DNA of 64,000 nucleotides from Trinickia violacea (GCF_005280735.1 NZ_CP040077.1:3100001-3164000), one strand, 5' to 3'; shown: positions 1 through 8,921, counted from the stretch's first letter. The notes: generated by a model not told the origin, from the letters alone. A program made the numbers and translations.

Positions 1-740
1 ATCGGGTCGAGGTTTTCGATCGAGCAGACGATGATGCAGTTGTCCTTTTTGTCGCGGACCACTTCCATCTCATACTCTTTCCAGCCGAGCAGCGACTCTT
101 CGATCAGGAGCTCGCGCGTCGGCGAAAGATCGAGGCCGCGCTTGCAGATCTCCTCGAATTCCTCGCGGTTGTAGGCGATGCCGCCGCCCGAGCCGCCCAG
201 CGTGAACGACGGACGGATCACGACCGGATAGCCCATGCCGCCCGTGGCCGCGGCGATGTCGTTCTGCACCTTCAGCGCTTCTTCCATCGAATGCGCGGTG
301 CCCGACTTCGCCGAGCCCAGGCCGATCTTCGTCATCGCGTCCTTGAACTTCTGACGGTCCTCGGCCTTGTCGATCGCCTCCGGCGACGCGCCGATCAGCT
401 CGACGTTGTACTTCTTGAGCACGCCGTGATGGTGCAGATCGAGCGCGCAGTTCAGCGCGGTCTGGCCACCCATCGTCGGCAGGATCGCGTCGGGGCGCTC
501 CTTCGCGATGATGCGCTCGACCACTTCCCACGTGATCGGCTCGATATAGGTGACGTCGGCCGTGTTCGGGTCGGTCATGATCGTCGCCGGATTGCTGTTG
601 ACGAGGATGACCTTGTAGCCTTCCTCACGCAGCGCCTTGCATGCCTGCGCGCCCGAGTAGTCGAACTCGCACGCCTGGCCGATGATGATCGGACCCGCGC
701 CGATGATGAGGATGCTCTTGATGTCTGTCCGCTTGGGCAT
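1..740 (-). CDS. carB: carbamoyl-phosphate synthase large subunit, N-terminal part (truncated by window edge)
   Basis: Large, ammonia-using subunit of carbamoyl-phosphate synthase, which makes carbamoyl phosphate for pyrimidine and arginine synthesis together with CarA. Only about the first 246 residues lie in the window; the gene runs off the left edge. The start MPKRTDIKSILIIGAGPIII is the typical CarB N-terminus, followed by the first ATP-grasp half (SNPATIMTDP near residue 50, GGQTALNCA near 92, RPSFTLGGSGGGIAYN near 175). It lies 169 bp downstream of carA on the same strand, so carA-carB is probably one transcription unit. Start ATG at 740, preceded by a weak GAGAG. Confidence 0.97.
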   Translation of the reverse strand, partial: MPKRTDIKSILIIGAGPIIIGQACEFDYSGAQACKALREEGYKVILVNSNPATIMTDPNTADVTYIEPITWEVVERIIAKERPDAILPTMGGQTALNCALDLHHHGVLKKYNVELIGASPEAIDKAEDRQKFKDAMTKIGLGSAKSGTAHSMEEALKVQNDIAAATGGMGYPVVIRPSFTLGGSGGGIAYNREEFEEICKRGLDLSPTRELLIEESLLGWKEYEMEVVRDKKDNCIIVCSIENLDP

Positions 741-909
741 AACGCTCTCGCTAATGGATTCCTGAGTTCTTGCTGTTGGCGCGCTGCCGTGCGGCGCGCG
801 CTCGTGTTTTGTGCGTTTTCGGGCTTGCGCGGCGCTTCAGGCGAGTGCGTGATCTATCGCGCACCGCCGCTGCCGCCGCGGAATTCGCCGTTACCGCGTG
901 CTGATTTCG

Positions 910-2064
910 TTACGCCGCTGCGCTGCTGCCGGCCCGCTTCGCGTCCATCAACGCCGTGAAGCGGTCGAACAGATAGCCGATGTCGTGCGGACCAGGCGAT
1001 GCCTCCGGGTGCCCCTGGAAGCAGAACGCCGGCTTGTCGGTCAATTCGAAGCCTTGCAGCGTGCCGTCGAAGAGCGAGATGTGCGTCGCGCGCGCGTTGG
1101 CGGGCAGCGTGTCGGCATCGACCGCGAAGCCGTGGTTCTGCGACGTGATCACAACACGCCCATCGGTCAAATCCTTCACCGGGTGATTGGCGCCGTGGTG
1201 GCCGGTCTTCATCTTCATCGTCTTCGCGCCGACCGCCAGACCCATGATCTGGTGACCCAGGCAGATGCCGAACGTCGGCACGCCGCGTTCGATGAACGTC
1301 TTGGTCGCGGCAATCGCGTAATCGCACGGCTCCGGATCGCCGGGGCCGTTCGACAGGAACACGCCATCCGGATTGAGCGCCAGCGCTTCGGCCGCGCTCG
1401 CCTGAGCCGGCAGCACCGTCACATGGCAGCCGCGCTCGGCCAGCATGCGCAGGATGTTGTGCTTGACGCCATAGTCGAACGCCACGACGCGATACTTCGG
1501 CGTGCGTTGCGCGCCGTAGCCTTCGCCCAGGCGCCATTCGGTCTGGGTCCATTCAAACGGCTTCGTGGTCGACACGACCTTCGCGAGATCCATCCCGGCG
1601 AGCCCCGGGAACGAGCGTGCGAGTTCGATGGCCTTGGCCTCGTCGTCGCTGCCCGCGAGAATGCAGCCGCTTTGCGCGCCCTTGTCGCGCAGCACGCGCG
1701 TCAGCTTGCGCGTATCGATGCCGGCGATCGCGACGACACCCTCATCTTGCAAATACTGCGAGAGCGTGCGCTCCATCCGGAAGTTGGATGCGAGAACCGG
1801 CAGATCGCGCACGATCAGGCCGGCGGCATGGACTTTCGTCGCTTCGACATCTTCAGCGTTGACACCGACGTTGCCGATATGCGGATACGTGAGGGTGACG
1901 ATCTGGCGCGCGTAGCTCGGGTCCGTCAGGATCTCCTGATAGCCGGTGATCGCGGTGTTGAACACGACTTCGCCGATCGTGTGACCGGGTGCGCCGATCG
2001 AATAGCCACGAAAGACCGTGCCGTCGGCAAGCGCGAGTATGGCGGGGGAAAAAGACGGCAACAC
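910..2064 (-). CDS. carA: carbamoyl-phosphate synthase small (glutaminase) subunit
   Basis: Glutamine amidotransferase subunit that releases ammonia from glutamine and channels it to CarB. The 384-residue protein matches the family length. The N-terminal domain starts LPSFSPAILALADGTVFRG; the class I glutaminase domain has SNGPGDP near 238, the nucleophile Cys in GICLGHQ (about residue 268) and the C-terminal His/Glu in HPEASPGP. I chose GTG at 2064 because AAGGAG sits six bases upstream and the homologous N-terminus begins there. The frame stays open up to 2262, but that upstream stretch does not resemble CarA and lies in the leader. Confidence 0.96.
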   Translation of the reverse strand: MLPSFSPAILALADGTVFRGYSIGAPGHTIGEVVFNTAITGYQEILTDPSYARQIVTLTYPHIGNVGVNAEDVEATKVHAAGLIVRDLPVLASNFRMERTLSQYLQDEGVVAIAGIDTRKLTRVLRDKGAQSGCILAGSDDEAKAIELARSFPGLAGMDLAKVVSTTKPFEWTQTEWRLGEGYGAQRTPKYRVVAFDYGVKHNILRMLAERGCHVTVLPAQASAAEALALNPDGVFLSNGPGDPEPCDYAIAATKTFIERGVPTFGICLGHQIMGLAVGAKTMKMKTGHHGANHPVKDLTDGRVVITSQNHGFAVDADTLPANARATHISLFDGTLQGFELTDKPAFCFQGHPEASPGPHDIGYLFDRFTALMDAKRAGSSAAA

Positions 2065-2334
2065 GAGAGGCTCCTTGGGGGAACACCCTGTTGCCGACCT
2101 GTCTCTCCGCCGTGCGGGCCCTCGCTTGAATCGCGGCACTCGCGCGACTATCGCAGCACTGTGCGTGCGATGAGCCCGCTCGCTGTCGCGGCTGTCGTGG
2201 GAGGGCTCGATGAAGTCCGTGGTACGGACGCCTCGGCAGCACGCTCCAGCACGCCAAATCACGCGATTTGCGGCGGATAAACGGTGTGGGGAAGGTAGGC
2301 GCTAGGGTGCGGGTTGATTAGTGCAAACTTTCAA

Positions 2335-2363
2335 ATTATAGCGGGAAATGGGCCTTCCCTCAA
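2335..2363 (-). promoter_or_regulatory. probable carA promoter with long leader
   Basis: On the minus strand TTGAGG (2363-2358) and TATAAT (2340-2335) are separated by 17 bp, a good sigma-70 pattern. Transcription would start near 2328, leaving a leader of about 260 nt before the carA GTG at 2064. A leader this long could hold pyrimidine- or arginine-responsive control, but I could not identify a specific attenuator or operator in it. Confidence 0.6.
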
Positions 2364-2483
2364 TCGCGAAATAGTGACGGAAGCCCTATGACGGACATTC
2401 GCAAGCCGGCTCGCCACGCAGCGGCGCCCCGCGAAGCGCAACAAGCGTGATGCGGCGATCGTACACCCGCCGAAGATCGCCGC

Positions 2484-2516
2484 AAAAACGAAAACGCCGT
2501 CACACACGTGACGGCG
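2484..2516 (-). terminator. rho-independent terminator downstream of mltD
   Basis: A perfect 9-bp stem CGCCGTCAC / GTGACGGCG (2495-2503 with 2508-2516) closes a 4-nt loop. Read on the minus strand it is followed by TTTTCGTTTTT. It lies about 80 bp beyond the mltD stop, in the right orientation to end that transcript. Confidence 0.8.
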
Positions 2517-2596
2517 CTTGAAAAGAACGAGAGGTGATCGGAGCGCACTTCATGCGCTGCCCCCGCAGCGCATGGCGTCACCTTCGTGGGAGCCGC

Positions 2597-4267
2597 TTAT
2601 TCTTGCTTCTGCTTCTGCGTCCCGGCCGCAATCTTCGGGCGGCTAGCTGCAGCCTTCGACGCCTTGTTGGTCGAGCTCGACGAACCGCCGGCTTTCGACG
2701 ACTTCGACTTGCCGGCCTGTTCGTCCACCTTGACGGCCTTGGCCGTCGCCTTACCCCGACCCTTCTTGCTATCGTAGCGCGAATTGTTCTTCGAGTCCGA
2801 AACCTGCGCATCGACCTTTTCGATGCGGCCGCCGGCCGGCATCGCAACGGCGATCTTCTGCGGACCGGGCTCGGCGGGCATGGCCTTGCCGACCGGCACG
2901 TGCAGGACGATCACCTGACCCGGCATCACGACATCGCGCTTCGTCTTGTTCCAGCCCTTCAATTGCCCGATCGATACGCCATAGCGGCTCGCCAGCGCCG
3001 ACATCGGCTGCTTGCGGCGAACGCGGATCAGCATCTTGCGCGTATCGGGAACGTCCGGCTCCATCGCGAGCACGGCGCTTTCGGCAACGTCGGCACTGAT
3101 GTCTTCGTCGTCATCGTCGGCGCGCGGCACGACGAGCGTCGAGCCCGATTTCAGACGCATACCCGCCGGGATCTTGTTCACCGACATCAGCGTGTCCGCG
3201 TCGACGCCGATCTTCTCGGCAAGCGCCGCGGGCGTCGTGCGCGCGTCCACCGTGTAAGTGGTCCACGACGACAGTTGGCCGGAGTACGACTTCAGATTGC
3301 GCTCGAAGGCGCTCGCGTTATCGAACGGCAGCAGGATCTGCGGCTGGGTGGCGCCGAGAATAACGGGCTTCGAGAACGACGGATTGAGCGAGCGGAACTC
3401 GTCGGTCGTCATATTCGCGAGCTTCGCGGCCGTCGTCACGTCGATGTCGTGCGAGGTCGTCACCGTCACGAAATAAGGGTGGTTCGGGATATCCGGCAGC
3501 GACAAGCCATACTGCTGCGGATTCATCACGATGTTCTTGACCGCCTGCAGCTTCGGCACGTAGTTGCGCGTCTCGTTCGGCAAGCGCAGGCTTTGGTAGT
3601 CGGTCGGCAAGCCGGCCGCCTGGTTACGGGCGATCGCGCGCTGCACGTTGCCCTCGCCCCAGTTGTACGCGGCGAGCGCCAGATACCAGTCGCCGAACAT
3701 ATCGTGCAGACGGGACAGGTAATCGAGCGCGGCGCTCGTCGACGCGAGCACATCGCGGCGCTCGTCCTGCCACATGTTCTGCTTGAGGTTATAGGTCTTG
3801 CCGGTGCCCGGCACGAACTGCCACATCCCCGCGGCCTTCGCGACCGACAGCGCCTGCGGGTTATACGCGGATTCGATGAACGGCAAAAGCGCGAGCTCGG
3901 TCGGCATGTTCCGCGCCTCGAGCTCTTCGACGATGTGATACAGATACTTTTGCGAGCGCTCCGTCATGCGCTGGACGTAGTCCGGGCGCTGCGCATACCA
4001 GTTGGCCTGCATGTCGACGAGATCGCTTTGCAGATCGGGAATCTGAAAACCACGACGGATGCGGCCCCAAAGATCAGCGTCTTGAGTCTTCAGCTGGTCA
4101 ACCGAGCTATTGTCGACATCGATGGTTTCGTTGGCGGCGGCGGTCTTGCGGAGGGTGTCGGATACGGCTTGCGGATCGGGGGCGGCTGTTGAATTGGACG
4201 CTGTTGGGCCCTGGCTCGCGCACGCGGCGAGCATCAAGACCAATAGCGTACTGAAAATAAATCGCAT
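2597..4267 (-). CDS. mltD: membrane-bound lytic murein transglycosylase D, lipoprotein with LysM domains
   Basis: Cleaves peptidoglycan glycan strands at the periplasmic face of the outer membrane. The 556-residue protein starts with a lipoprotein signal (MRFIFSTLLVLMLAAC, lipobox Cys about residue 16). The SLT domain (about 110-230) carries the catalytic Glu in FIESAYNP, then GMWQFVPGTG and LALAAYNWGEGNV. Two LysM peptidoglycan-binding modules follow at about 335-385 (TTYTVDARTTPAALAEK) and 415-465. The last 80 residues are a Lys/Ser/Ala-rich, probably disordered tail. It lies 159 bp downstream of gloB on the same strand, with a terminator after its stop. Confidence 0.93.
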   Translation of the reverse strand: MRFIFSTLLVLMLAACASQGPTASNSTAAPDPQAVSDTLRKTAAANETIDVDNSSVDQLKTQDADLWGRIRRGFQIPDLQSDLVDMQANWYAQRPDYVQRMTERSQKYLYHIVEELEARNMPTELALLPFIESAYNPQALSVAKAAGMWQFVPGTGKTYNLKQNMWQDERRDVLASTSAALDYLSRLHDMFGDWYLALAAYNWGEGNVQRAIARNQAAGLPTDYQSLRLPNETRNYVPKLQAVKNIVMNPQQYGLSLPDIPNHPYFVTVTTSHDIDVTTAAKLANMTTDEFRSLNPSFSKPVILGATQPQILLPFDNASAFERNLKSYSGQLSSWTTYTVDARTTPAALAEKIGVDADTLMSVNKIPAGMRLKSGSTLVVPRADDDDEDISADVAESAVLAMEPDVPDTRKMLIRVRRKQPMSALASRYGVSIGQLKGWNKTKRDVVMPGQVIVLHVPVGKAMPAEPGPQKIAVAMPAGGRIEKVDAQVSDSKNNSRYDSKKGRGKATAKAVKVDEQAGKSKSSKAGGSSSSTNKASKAAASRPKIAAGTQKQKQE

Positions 4268-4426
4268 GGAACGTCTCTGCTTCCAAAGGCTGGAAATTGC
4301 AGGCGATGGTACGAAAGTGTGCCCATTGCGTCAATAAGAAAAAGACGAAAAAAAACCTGCTAAATCCGAGAGTTGCCTCGCATTCCCTAGGTTCGGGATG
4401 AACTTGTCCCCGAATTCGTCATTTCG

Positions 4427-5230
4427 TCAGCGGAATCGGTTTTTCCATTCGCGCATCAGCGTGAACGAGGTCAGCCGATCCGGCACCGTTTCATGCAATT
4501 GCTCGGCAAGCGTGCTCTGGACTGCGGCGACGTCCGCCCGCAGGAACGGGTTGACGGCGCGCTCGTGAGCGATCGTGGTCGGCAAAGTCGGCTCGTTGCG
4601 CGCGCGGCGCGCGAGCGCTTCTTCGCGCCACGCATGCAGGTCAGTATTGTCCGGTTCGCACGCGAGCGCGAACTTAATGTTCGACAGTGTGTATTCGTGC
4701 GCACAATGCACTTCGGTTGCGCCGGGGAGTGCCGCGAGCGCGTCGAGCGACGCGAGCATTTGATTCGGCGTGCCCTCGAACAGCCGACCGCAGCCGCAGG
4801 CGAACAGCGTGTCACCACAAAACACGTGCGGCGTGCCGTGCGAATCGGCAGCCTGGAAGTATGCGATGTGGCCGCTCGTATGGCCCGGAACGTCGAGCAC
4901 CTCGAATTCGGCGGCGGGGGATTCCGTCCGCACGCGGTCACCGCCGCGCAGGCGCTCTGTCAGGTGGTCGATCGCCTCGCCCGCCGGACCATACACGGCC
5001 AACGGCTGCGACGCGGGCTGAGTGCGCAGCAACTCGGCCACTCCGCCGACGTGGTCCTGATGATGGTGGGTGAGTAAAATAGCGGTCAGTCGCCAGCCTC
5101 GCTTCGCCAGATACGCGCGGACCGGAGCGGCCTCCCCCGGGTCGACGGCAAACGCGTCGCGCCCGTCGGAGACGAGCCAGATATAGTTGTCTTCAAATGC
5201 CGGCACCGGCACGTATTCCAGCGATTTCAT
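4427..5230 (-). CDS. gloB: hydroxyacylglutathione hydrolase (glyoxalase II)
   Basis: Hydrolyses S-D-lactoylglutathione to D-lactate and glutathione, the second step of methylglyoxal detoxification. It is a metallo-beta-lactamase-fold protein of 267 residues with the dinuclear metal motif THHHQDH (His55, His57, Asp59, His60), then VPGHTSGHI and FCGDTLFACGCGRLFEG, and the C-terminal substrate-binding tail ending LTSFTLMREWKNRFR. Start ATG at 5230 (MKSLEYVPVPAFEDNYIW); a TTG four codons upstream is in frame but less likely. The divergent methyltransferase starts only 19 bp away, so one of the two promoters must lie inside the other gene. Confidence 0.95.
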   Translation of the reverse strand: MKSLEYVPVPAFEDNYIWLVSDGRDAFAVDPGEAAPVRAYLAKRGWRLTAILLTHHHQDHVGGVAELLRTQPASQPLAVYGPAGEAIDHLTERLRGGDRVRTESPAAEFEVLDVPGHTSGHIAYFQAADSHGTPHVFCGDTLFACGCGRLFEGTPNQMLASLDALAALPGATEVHCAHEYTLSNIKFALACEPDNTDLHAWREEALARRARNEPTLPTTIAHERAVNPFLRADVAAVQSTLAEQLHETVPDRLTSFTLMREWKNRFR

Positions 5231-5249
5231 AGGCGACGCCAATATTTAT

Positions 5250-6095
5250 ATGCCTGATCGATCGATTATAGACTGGCCCGCCTGGACCGATTCACCCCCT
5301 GGACGCTACGTGCTCGCGTGGGAGCAGGCCCAGCTGGACCGGGTCGTGTCCAACGTCTTCGGCTATCACGCGCTGCAGCTCGGGCTGCCCCAGCTCGACG
5401 CGCTGCGCGAAAACCGGATGCCGTGCCGCGGCCTGGTCCTCGACGCCGCCAGCGGCGCGAGCGCACCGTACGAGTACCCGCGCGCGAATTCGCTCACGGG
5501 CGACGGCGAGTCGGCCACGCCCAGTGACCGTCACGCGCCCGACGGCCGCGCGACCGTCTGGTGCGACCTGCTCGATCTGCCGTTCGAAGCGCAGAGCGTC
5601 GATCTGATCGTGATGCCGCACACGCTCGAATTCACGAGCGATCCGCACCGCCTGCTGCGCGAAGCCGAGCGCGTGCTGATGCCCGAAGGCCAACTGATCA
5701 TCCTCGGTTTCAATTCACTGAGCCTGTGGGGCGCGCGGCAATCGTTCGGCAAGATGGCGGGGCGCCCTTTCGTTCCCGCAGCCCACGATTTGATCGCGTT
5801 CACGCGGCTCAAGGACTGGATCAAGCTGCTCGGCTTCGAACTTGAACGCGGACGCTTCGGCTGCTATCGTCCGCCCCTCGCCACCGACAAGTGGCTCACG
5901 CGCTATGCGTTCATGGAAGCCGCCGGCGACCGCTGGTGGCCGATTTTCGGCGCGTCCTACATGGTCACCGCGATCAAGCGCGTGCGCGGCATGCACCTCG
6001 TGGGCGCGGTGAAAGTGAAGAAACCGGTCTTGGCGCCGGGCCTCACGCCCGCGGCCACACAGAAAACCCATACCACCCGGAACTATGACACCTGA
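5250..6095 (+). CDS. SAM-dependent class I methyltransferase
   Basis: A 281-residue methyltransferase of the methyltransf_11 type, regularly found beside gloB and rnhA in beta-proteobacteria. Visible signals are GLVLDAASG (SAM-binding motif I, degenerate), DLPFEAQSVDLIVMPHTLEF (motifs II/III), HRLLREAERVLMPEGQLIILGFN and a basic C-terminus. The substrate is not evident. Start ATG at 5250 (MPDRSIIDWPAW) is inferred; in-frame codons run upstream into antisense gloB. It overlaps rnhA by 11 bp, suggesting co-translation. Confidence 0.85.
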   Translation: MPDRSIIDWPAWTDSPPGRYVLAWEQAQLDRVVSNVFGYHALQLGLPQLDALRENRMPCRGLVLDAASGASAPYEYPRANSLTGDGESATPSDRHAPDGRATVWCDLLDLPFEAQSVDLIVMPHTLEFTSDPHRLLREAERVLMPEGQLIILGFNSLSLWGARQSFGKMAGRPFVPAAHDLIAFTRLKDWIKLLGFELERGRFGCYRPPLATDKWLTRYAFMEAAGDRWWPIFGASYMVTAIKRVRGMHLVGAVKVKKPVLAPGLTPAATQKTHTTRNYDT

Positions 6096-6531
6096 GTTCA
6101 TCGAAATCTTCACGGACGGCGCCTGCAAGGGCAATCCCGGCCCTGGCGGCTGGGGCGCGCTGTTGCGCTTTGGCGCGCAGGAAAAAGAACTCTTCGGCGG
6201 CGAAGCGTCGACGACCAACAACCGGATGGAGCTGATGGCGGTGATCGCCGCCCTCGAAGCGCTGAAGCGCCCGTGCAAGGCGATCGTCCACACCGATTCG
6301 CAATATGTGCAAAAGGGCATCAGCGAGTGGATCCACGGTTGGAAGAAAAAGAACTGGATGACCGCGGCAAAAACCCCGGTGAAGAACGCCGACTTGTGGA
6401 AGCGGCTCGACGCGCTCGTGGTTCAACACGAGATCGAATGGCGCTGGGTCAAGGGCCATGCGGGACACCCCGAGAACGAGCGCGCCGACGCGCTCGCGAA
6501 TCGCGGCGTGGCCACGCTCGCCGAGAGCTGA
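6085..6531 (+). CDS. rnhA: ribonuclease HI
   Basis: Degrades RNA in RNA:DNA hybrids, removing primers and R-loops. The 148-residue protein is full length, with the four acidic catalytic residues Asp11 (FTDGACKGNPGPGGWG), Glu49 (NNRMEL), Asp71 (HTDSQYV) and Asp135 (NERADALA), plus the flexible-loop His125 in KGHAGHP. It starts inside the last codons of the methyltransferase gene and is followed after 56 bp by dnaQ, the usual rnhA-dnaQ pairing. Confidence 0.97.
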   Translation: MTPEFIEIFTDGACKGNPGPGGWGALLRFGAQEKELFGGEASTTNNRMELMAVIAALEALKRPCKAIVHTDSQYVQKGISEWIHGWKKKNWMTAAKTPVKNADLWKRLDALVVQHEIEWRWVKGHAGHPENERADALANRGVATLAES

Positions 6532-6587
6532 GCCAGCCCCGCCCTTCCCTCCTTGACCTCGACTGAAGAACCCAGCTATCCGACACC

Positions 6588-7322
6588 ATGCGCCAAATCG
6601 TTCTCGACACTGAAACCACCGGCCTCAATGCGCGCACGGGCGACCGCATCATCGAAATCGGCGGCGTCGAACTCATGAACCGCCGGCTGACCGGCAACAA
6701 CCTGCACTTCTATATCAACCCGGAACGCGACAGCGACCCGGGCGCGCTTGCCGTCCACGGGCTGACGACCGAATTCCTGAGCGACAAGCCCAAGTTCGCC
6801 GAGATCGCCGATCAACTGCGCGACTTCCTCGGTGACGCCGAGCTCATTATTCACAACGCGCCATTCGACCTTGGCTTTCTCGATGCCGAATTCGCGCTGC
6901 TCGGCCTGCCGCCGTTCACTGAGTCCTGCGGCGAGGTGATCGATACGCTCGTGCGCGCGAAGTCGATGTTCCCGGGCAAGCGCAATTCGCTCGACGCGCT
7001 GTGCGACCGCTTCGGCATCAGCAACGCGCACCGCACGCTGCACGGCGCACTGCTCGACTCCGAGCTGCTCGCGGAGGTGTATCTGGCGATGACGCGCGGC
7101 CAGGAAAGCCTCGTCATCGATATGCTCGGCGAGGCGACGGCGGAAGGCGGCGAAGCTGGGCCGCGCGTCGCGTTCGAGTCGCTCGCGCTGCCGGTGGTGG
7201 CGGCCAGCGAAGACGAGCTGTCGGCGCATCAGGCCGTGCTCGACGATCTCGACAAAGCGCTCAAGGGGACGAGCGTCTGGCGTCGCGAACCCGCTCCGGC
7301 GGAGCCAGCGGACGCGACTTAA
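6588..7322 (+). CDS. dnaQ: DNA polymerase III epsilon subunit, 3'-5' proofreading exonuclease
   Basis: Proofreading subunit of the replicative polymerase. The 244-residue protein has exo I DTETTG (Asp7, Glu9), exo II NAPFDLGFLDAEF (about 92) and exo III HRTLHGALLDSELLAEVY (about 147) with the DEDDh His. The last 60 residues, variable and acidic, would hold the alpha-subunit binding tail. It lies downstream of rnhA and immediately upstream of tRNA-Val. Confidence 0.96.
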   Translation: MRQIVLDTETTGLNARTGDRIIEIGGVELMNRRLTGNNLHFYINPERDSDPGALAVHGLTTEFLSDKPKFAEIADQLRDFLGDAELIIHNAPFDLGFLDAEFALLGLPPFTESCGEVIDTLVRAKSMFPGKRNSLDALCDRFGISNAHRTLHGALLDSELLAEVYLAMTRGQESLVIDMLGEATAEGGEAGPRVAFESLALPVVAASEDELSAHQAVLDDLDKALKGTSVWRREPAPAEPADAT

Positions 7323-7353
7323 GCTGCGGATACGCTAATCGCTTAAAAAGTGC

Positions 7354-7382
7354 TTTACGAGACCGCGAAGCTCTGACATAAT
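7354..7382 (+). promoter_or_regulatory. tRNA-Val promoter
   Basis: TTTACG (7354-7359) and CATAAT (7377-7382) are separated by 17 bp and end 12 bp before the mature tRNA 5' end, the expected layout for a strong stable-RNA promoter. Confidence 0.6.
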
Positions 7383-7394
7383 TCGCCTCTCTTC

Positions 7395-7469
7395 GGGTGG
7401 TTAGCTCAGCGGTAGAGCACTGCCTTCACACGGCAGGGGTCACTGGTTCGATCCCAGTACTACCCACCA
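7395..7469 (+). tRNA. tRNA-Val (anticodon CAC)
   Basis: The cloverleaf can be folded by hand. The acceptor stem GGGTGGT (7395-7401) pairs with ACTACCC (7459-7465). The D-arm contains TAGCTCAGCGGTAGAGCA. The anticodon stem CTGCC/GGCAG encloses TTCACAC, giving anticodon CAC (reads GUG, valine). The T-arm GGTTCGATCCC follows, and A73 plus an encoded CCA end at 7469. Confidence 0.96.
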
Positions 7470-7510
7470 GAATTCCTGGTGTTGGTAAAGACAAGCACCG
7501 AAGAAAAAAA

Positions 7511-7536
7511 GCCCTCGGCGAATGCCGAGGGCTTTT
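7511..7536 (+). terminator. rho-independent terminator after tRNA-Val
   Basis: A 9-bp GC-rich stem GCCCTCGGC / GCCGAGGGC (7511-7519 with 7524-7532) has a GAAT loop and is followed by TTTTGCTTT. An A-run precedes the stem, so it could work in both directions. Confidence 0.88.
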
Positions 7537-7664
7537 GCTTTGTGCGGCGGGTTTCTGCCACGATCGTCGGAATCGCTTTGGAGTCGCCCAGACCAGCGAA
7601 CGCCGATTCAGCCGCTGACCTATTCTTAGCAAGTCGTCCTTCCCCAACCCACGGAGACTTGCGA

Positions 7665-8720
7665 ATGCGTTACAACCGACTCGGCCGCACAGGCCTTTTC
7701 GTTTCGGAACTTTGCCTCGGCACGATGACCTTCGGCGGAGGCACCGGTATCTGGGATCAGATCGGCAACGTGCAGCAGGAAGACGCCGACCGATTGATCG
7801 GCCGCGCGCTCGATGCCGGAATCAATTTCATCGATACGGCCGATGTCTATTCGGCCGGGCTGTCCGAAGAGATCACGGGGCAGGCGCTGAAAAACCTGCG
7901 CGTGCCGCGCGAGAACGTCGTGATCGCCACCAAGGTGTTCGGAGTGACCGGGAGCACGCCCAACACGCTCGGCGCCTCGCGCTATCACATCATGGACGGG
8001 ATCAAGGCGAGTCTGCGCCGCCTGCAGCTCGATCACATCGACCTGTACCAGATCCACGGCTTCGATCCCGCGACACCGATCGAGGAGACGGTCCGAGCGC
8101 TCGACACGCTCGTGCAGCAGGGCCATGTGCGCTATGTCGGCGTGTCGAACTGGGCCGCCTGGCAGATCGTCAAGGCGCTGGGTATCGCCGAACGCGGCGG
8201 GCTCGCGCGCTTCGAATCGCTGCAGGCGTATTACACGCTCGCGGGCCGCGATCTCGAGCGCGAGCTCGTGCCGATGATGAAGAGCGAGGGACTCGGGCTC
8301 ATGGTCTGGAGCCCGCTCGCGGGCGGGCTGCTGTCGGGCAAGTACGGACGGCAAACGCAGGCGGAAACCGGCAGCCGGCGCACGACGTTCGATTTTCCGC
8401 CGGTCGATCGCGAGCGCGCGTATGACTGCATCGATGCGATGCGGACGATCGCCGAGGCGCGCGGGGTATCGGTCGCGCAGATCGCGCTCGCGTGGCTGCT
8501 TCATCAGGAAGCGGTGACGACGATCATCGTCGGCGCGAAGCGCATCGAGCAGCTCGACGACAACCTCGCCGCCACGCAGATCGAACTCACCGCCGACGAA
8601 CTCGCCCGGCTCGACGACGTCAGCCGGCTGCCGGCCGAGTATCCCGGCTGGATGCTCGCGCGCCAGGGCGAAGCGCGCCGCAACCAGCTGCAAGCGGCTC
8701 GCCGGCGGACGAGCGAATAA
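7665..8720 (+). CDS. aldo/keto reductase (NADPH-dependent oxidoreductase)
   Basis: A 351-residue TIM-barrel aldo/keto reductase. It shows the family landmarks MRYNRLGRTGLFVSELCLGTMTFGG, NFIDTADVYSAG with the catalytic Asp and Tyr, VVIATKVFG with the Lys, YQIHGFDP with the His, and a C-terminal NADPH-binding section (TTIIVGAKRIEQLDDNL). It resembles the YajO/YdhF-like group that reduces small aldehydes; the substrate is unknown. I chose ATG 7665 because the homologous N-terminus starts there and GGAGA lies just upstream. The open frame reaches back to 7479, through the terminator, which is not coding. Confidence 0.9.
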   Translation: MRYNRLGRTGLFVSELCLGTMTFGGGTGIWDQIGNVQQEDADRLIGRALDAGINFIDTADVYSAGLSEEITGQALKNLRVPRENVVIATKVFGVTGSTPNTLGASRYHIMDGIKASLRRLQLDHIDLYQIHGFDPATPIEETVRALDTLVQQGHVRYVGVSNWAAWQIVKALGIAERGGLARFESLQAYYTLAGRDLERELVPMMKSEGLGLMVWSPLAGGLLSGKYGRQTQAETGSRRTTFDFPPVDRERAYDCIDAMRTIAEARGVSVAQIALAWLLHQEAVTTIIVGAKRIEQLDDNLAATQIELTADELARLDDVSRLPAEYPGWMLARQGEARRNQLQAARRRTSE

Positions 8721-8885
8721 ACGCTTCGCTTCGATCGGACCGGCGCGGCGTGACGAGGAGAAACGTCACGCGCGCCGGTCGCCTGGCCTTCGTACCCCCC
8801 CTTCCCCGGCCGCGCAGCCATTTTCTTTCGAATTCATTTCAACAGACCACGACCACCCCGACGCAAAAAATCTCCAAATTTCAGG

Positions 8886-8921
8886 TTGACTTTGTATCTT
8901 TCGATATATATCTTTAGATAC
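8886..8921 (+). promoter_or_regulatory. promoter with duplicated PadR/YqjI-type operator
   Basis: TTGACT (8886-8891) and TATCTT (8909-8914) are 17 bp apart. Superimposed are two 12-bp copies, TATCTTTCGATA (8895-8906) and TATCTTTAGATA (8909-8920), each itself TATC-N4-GATA. The ends also form GTATCT...AGATAC. A repressor bound here would cover the -10 and spacer. The obvious candidate is the PadR protein encoded 35 bp downstream, which would then be autoregulated. Confidence 0.7.

Noticed and set aside
2065..2262. In-frame N-terminal extension of carA
   Set aside because: Residues do not resemble CarA and a strong ribosome site fixes the GTG at 2064.
898..2280. 460-codon frame on the plus strand opposite carA
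   Set aside because: Shadow of carA caused by high GC; Arg/Ala/His-rich translation with no family resemblance and no ribosome site.
2534..4192. 552-codon plus-strand frame opposite mltD
   Set aside because: Antisense shadow of a clear mltD; composition is Arg/His-rich and non-globular.
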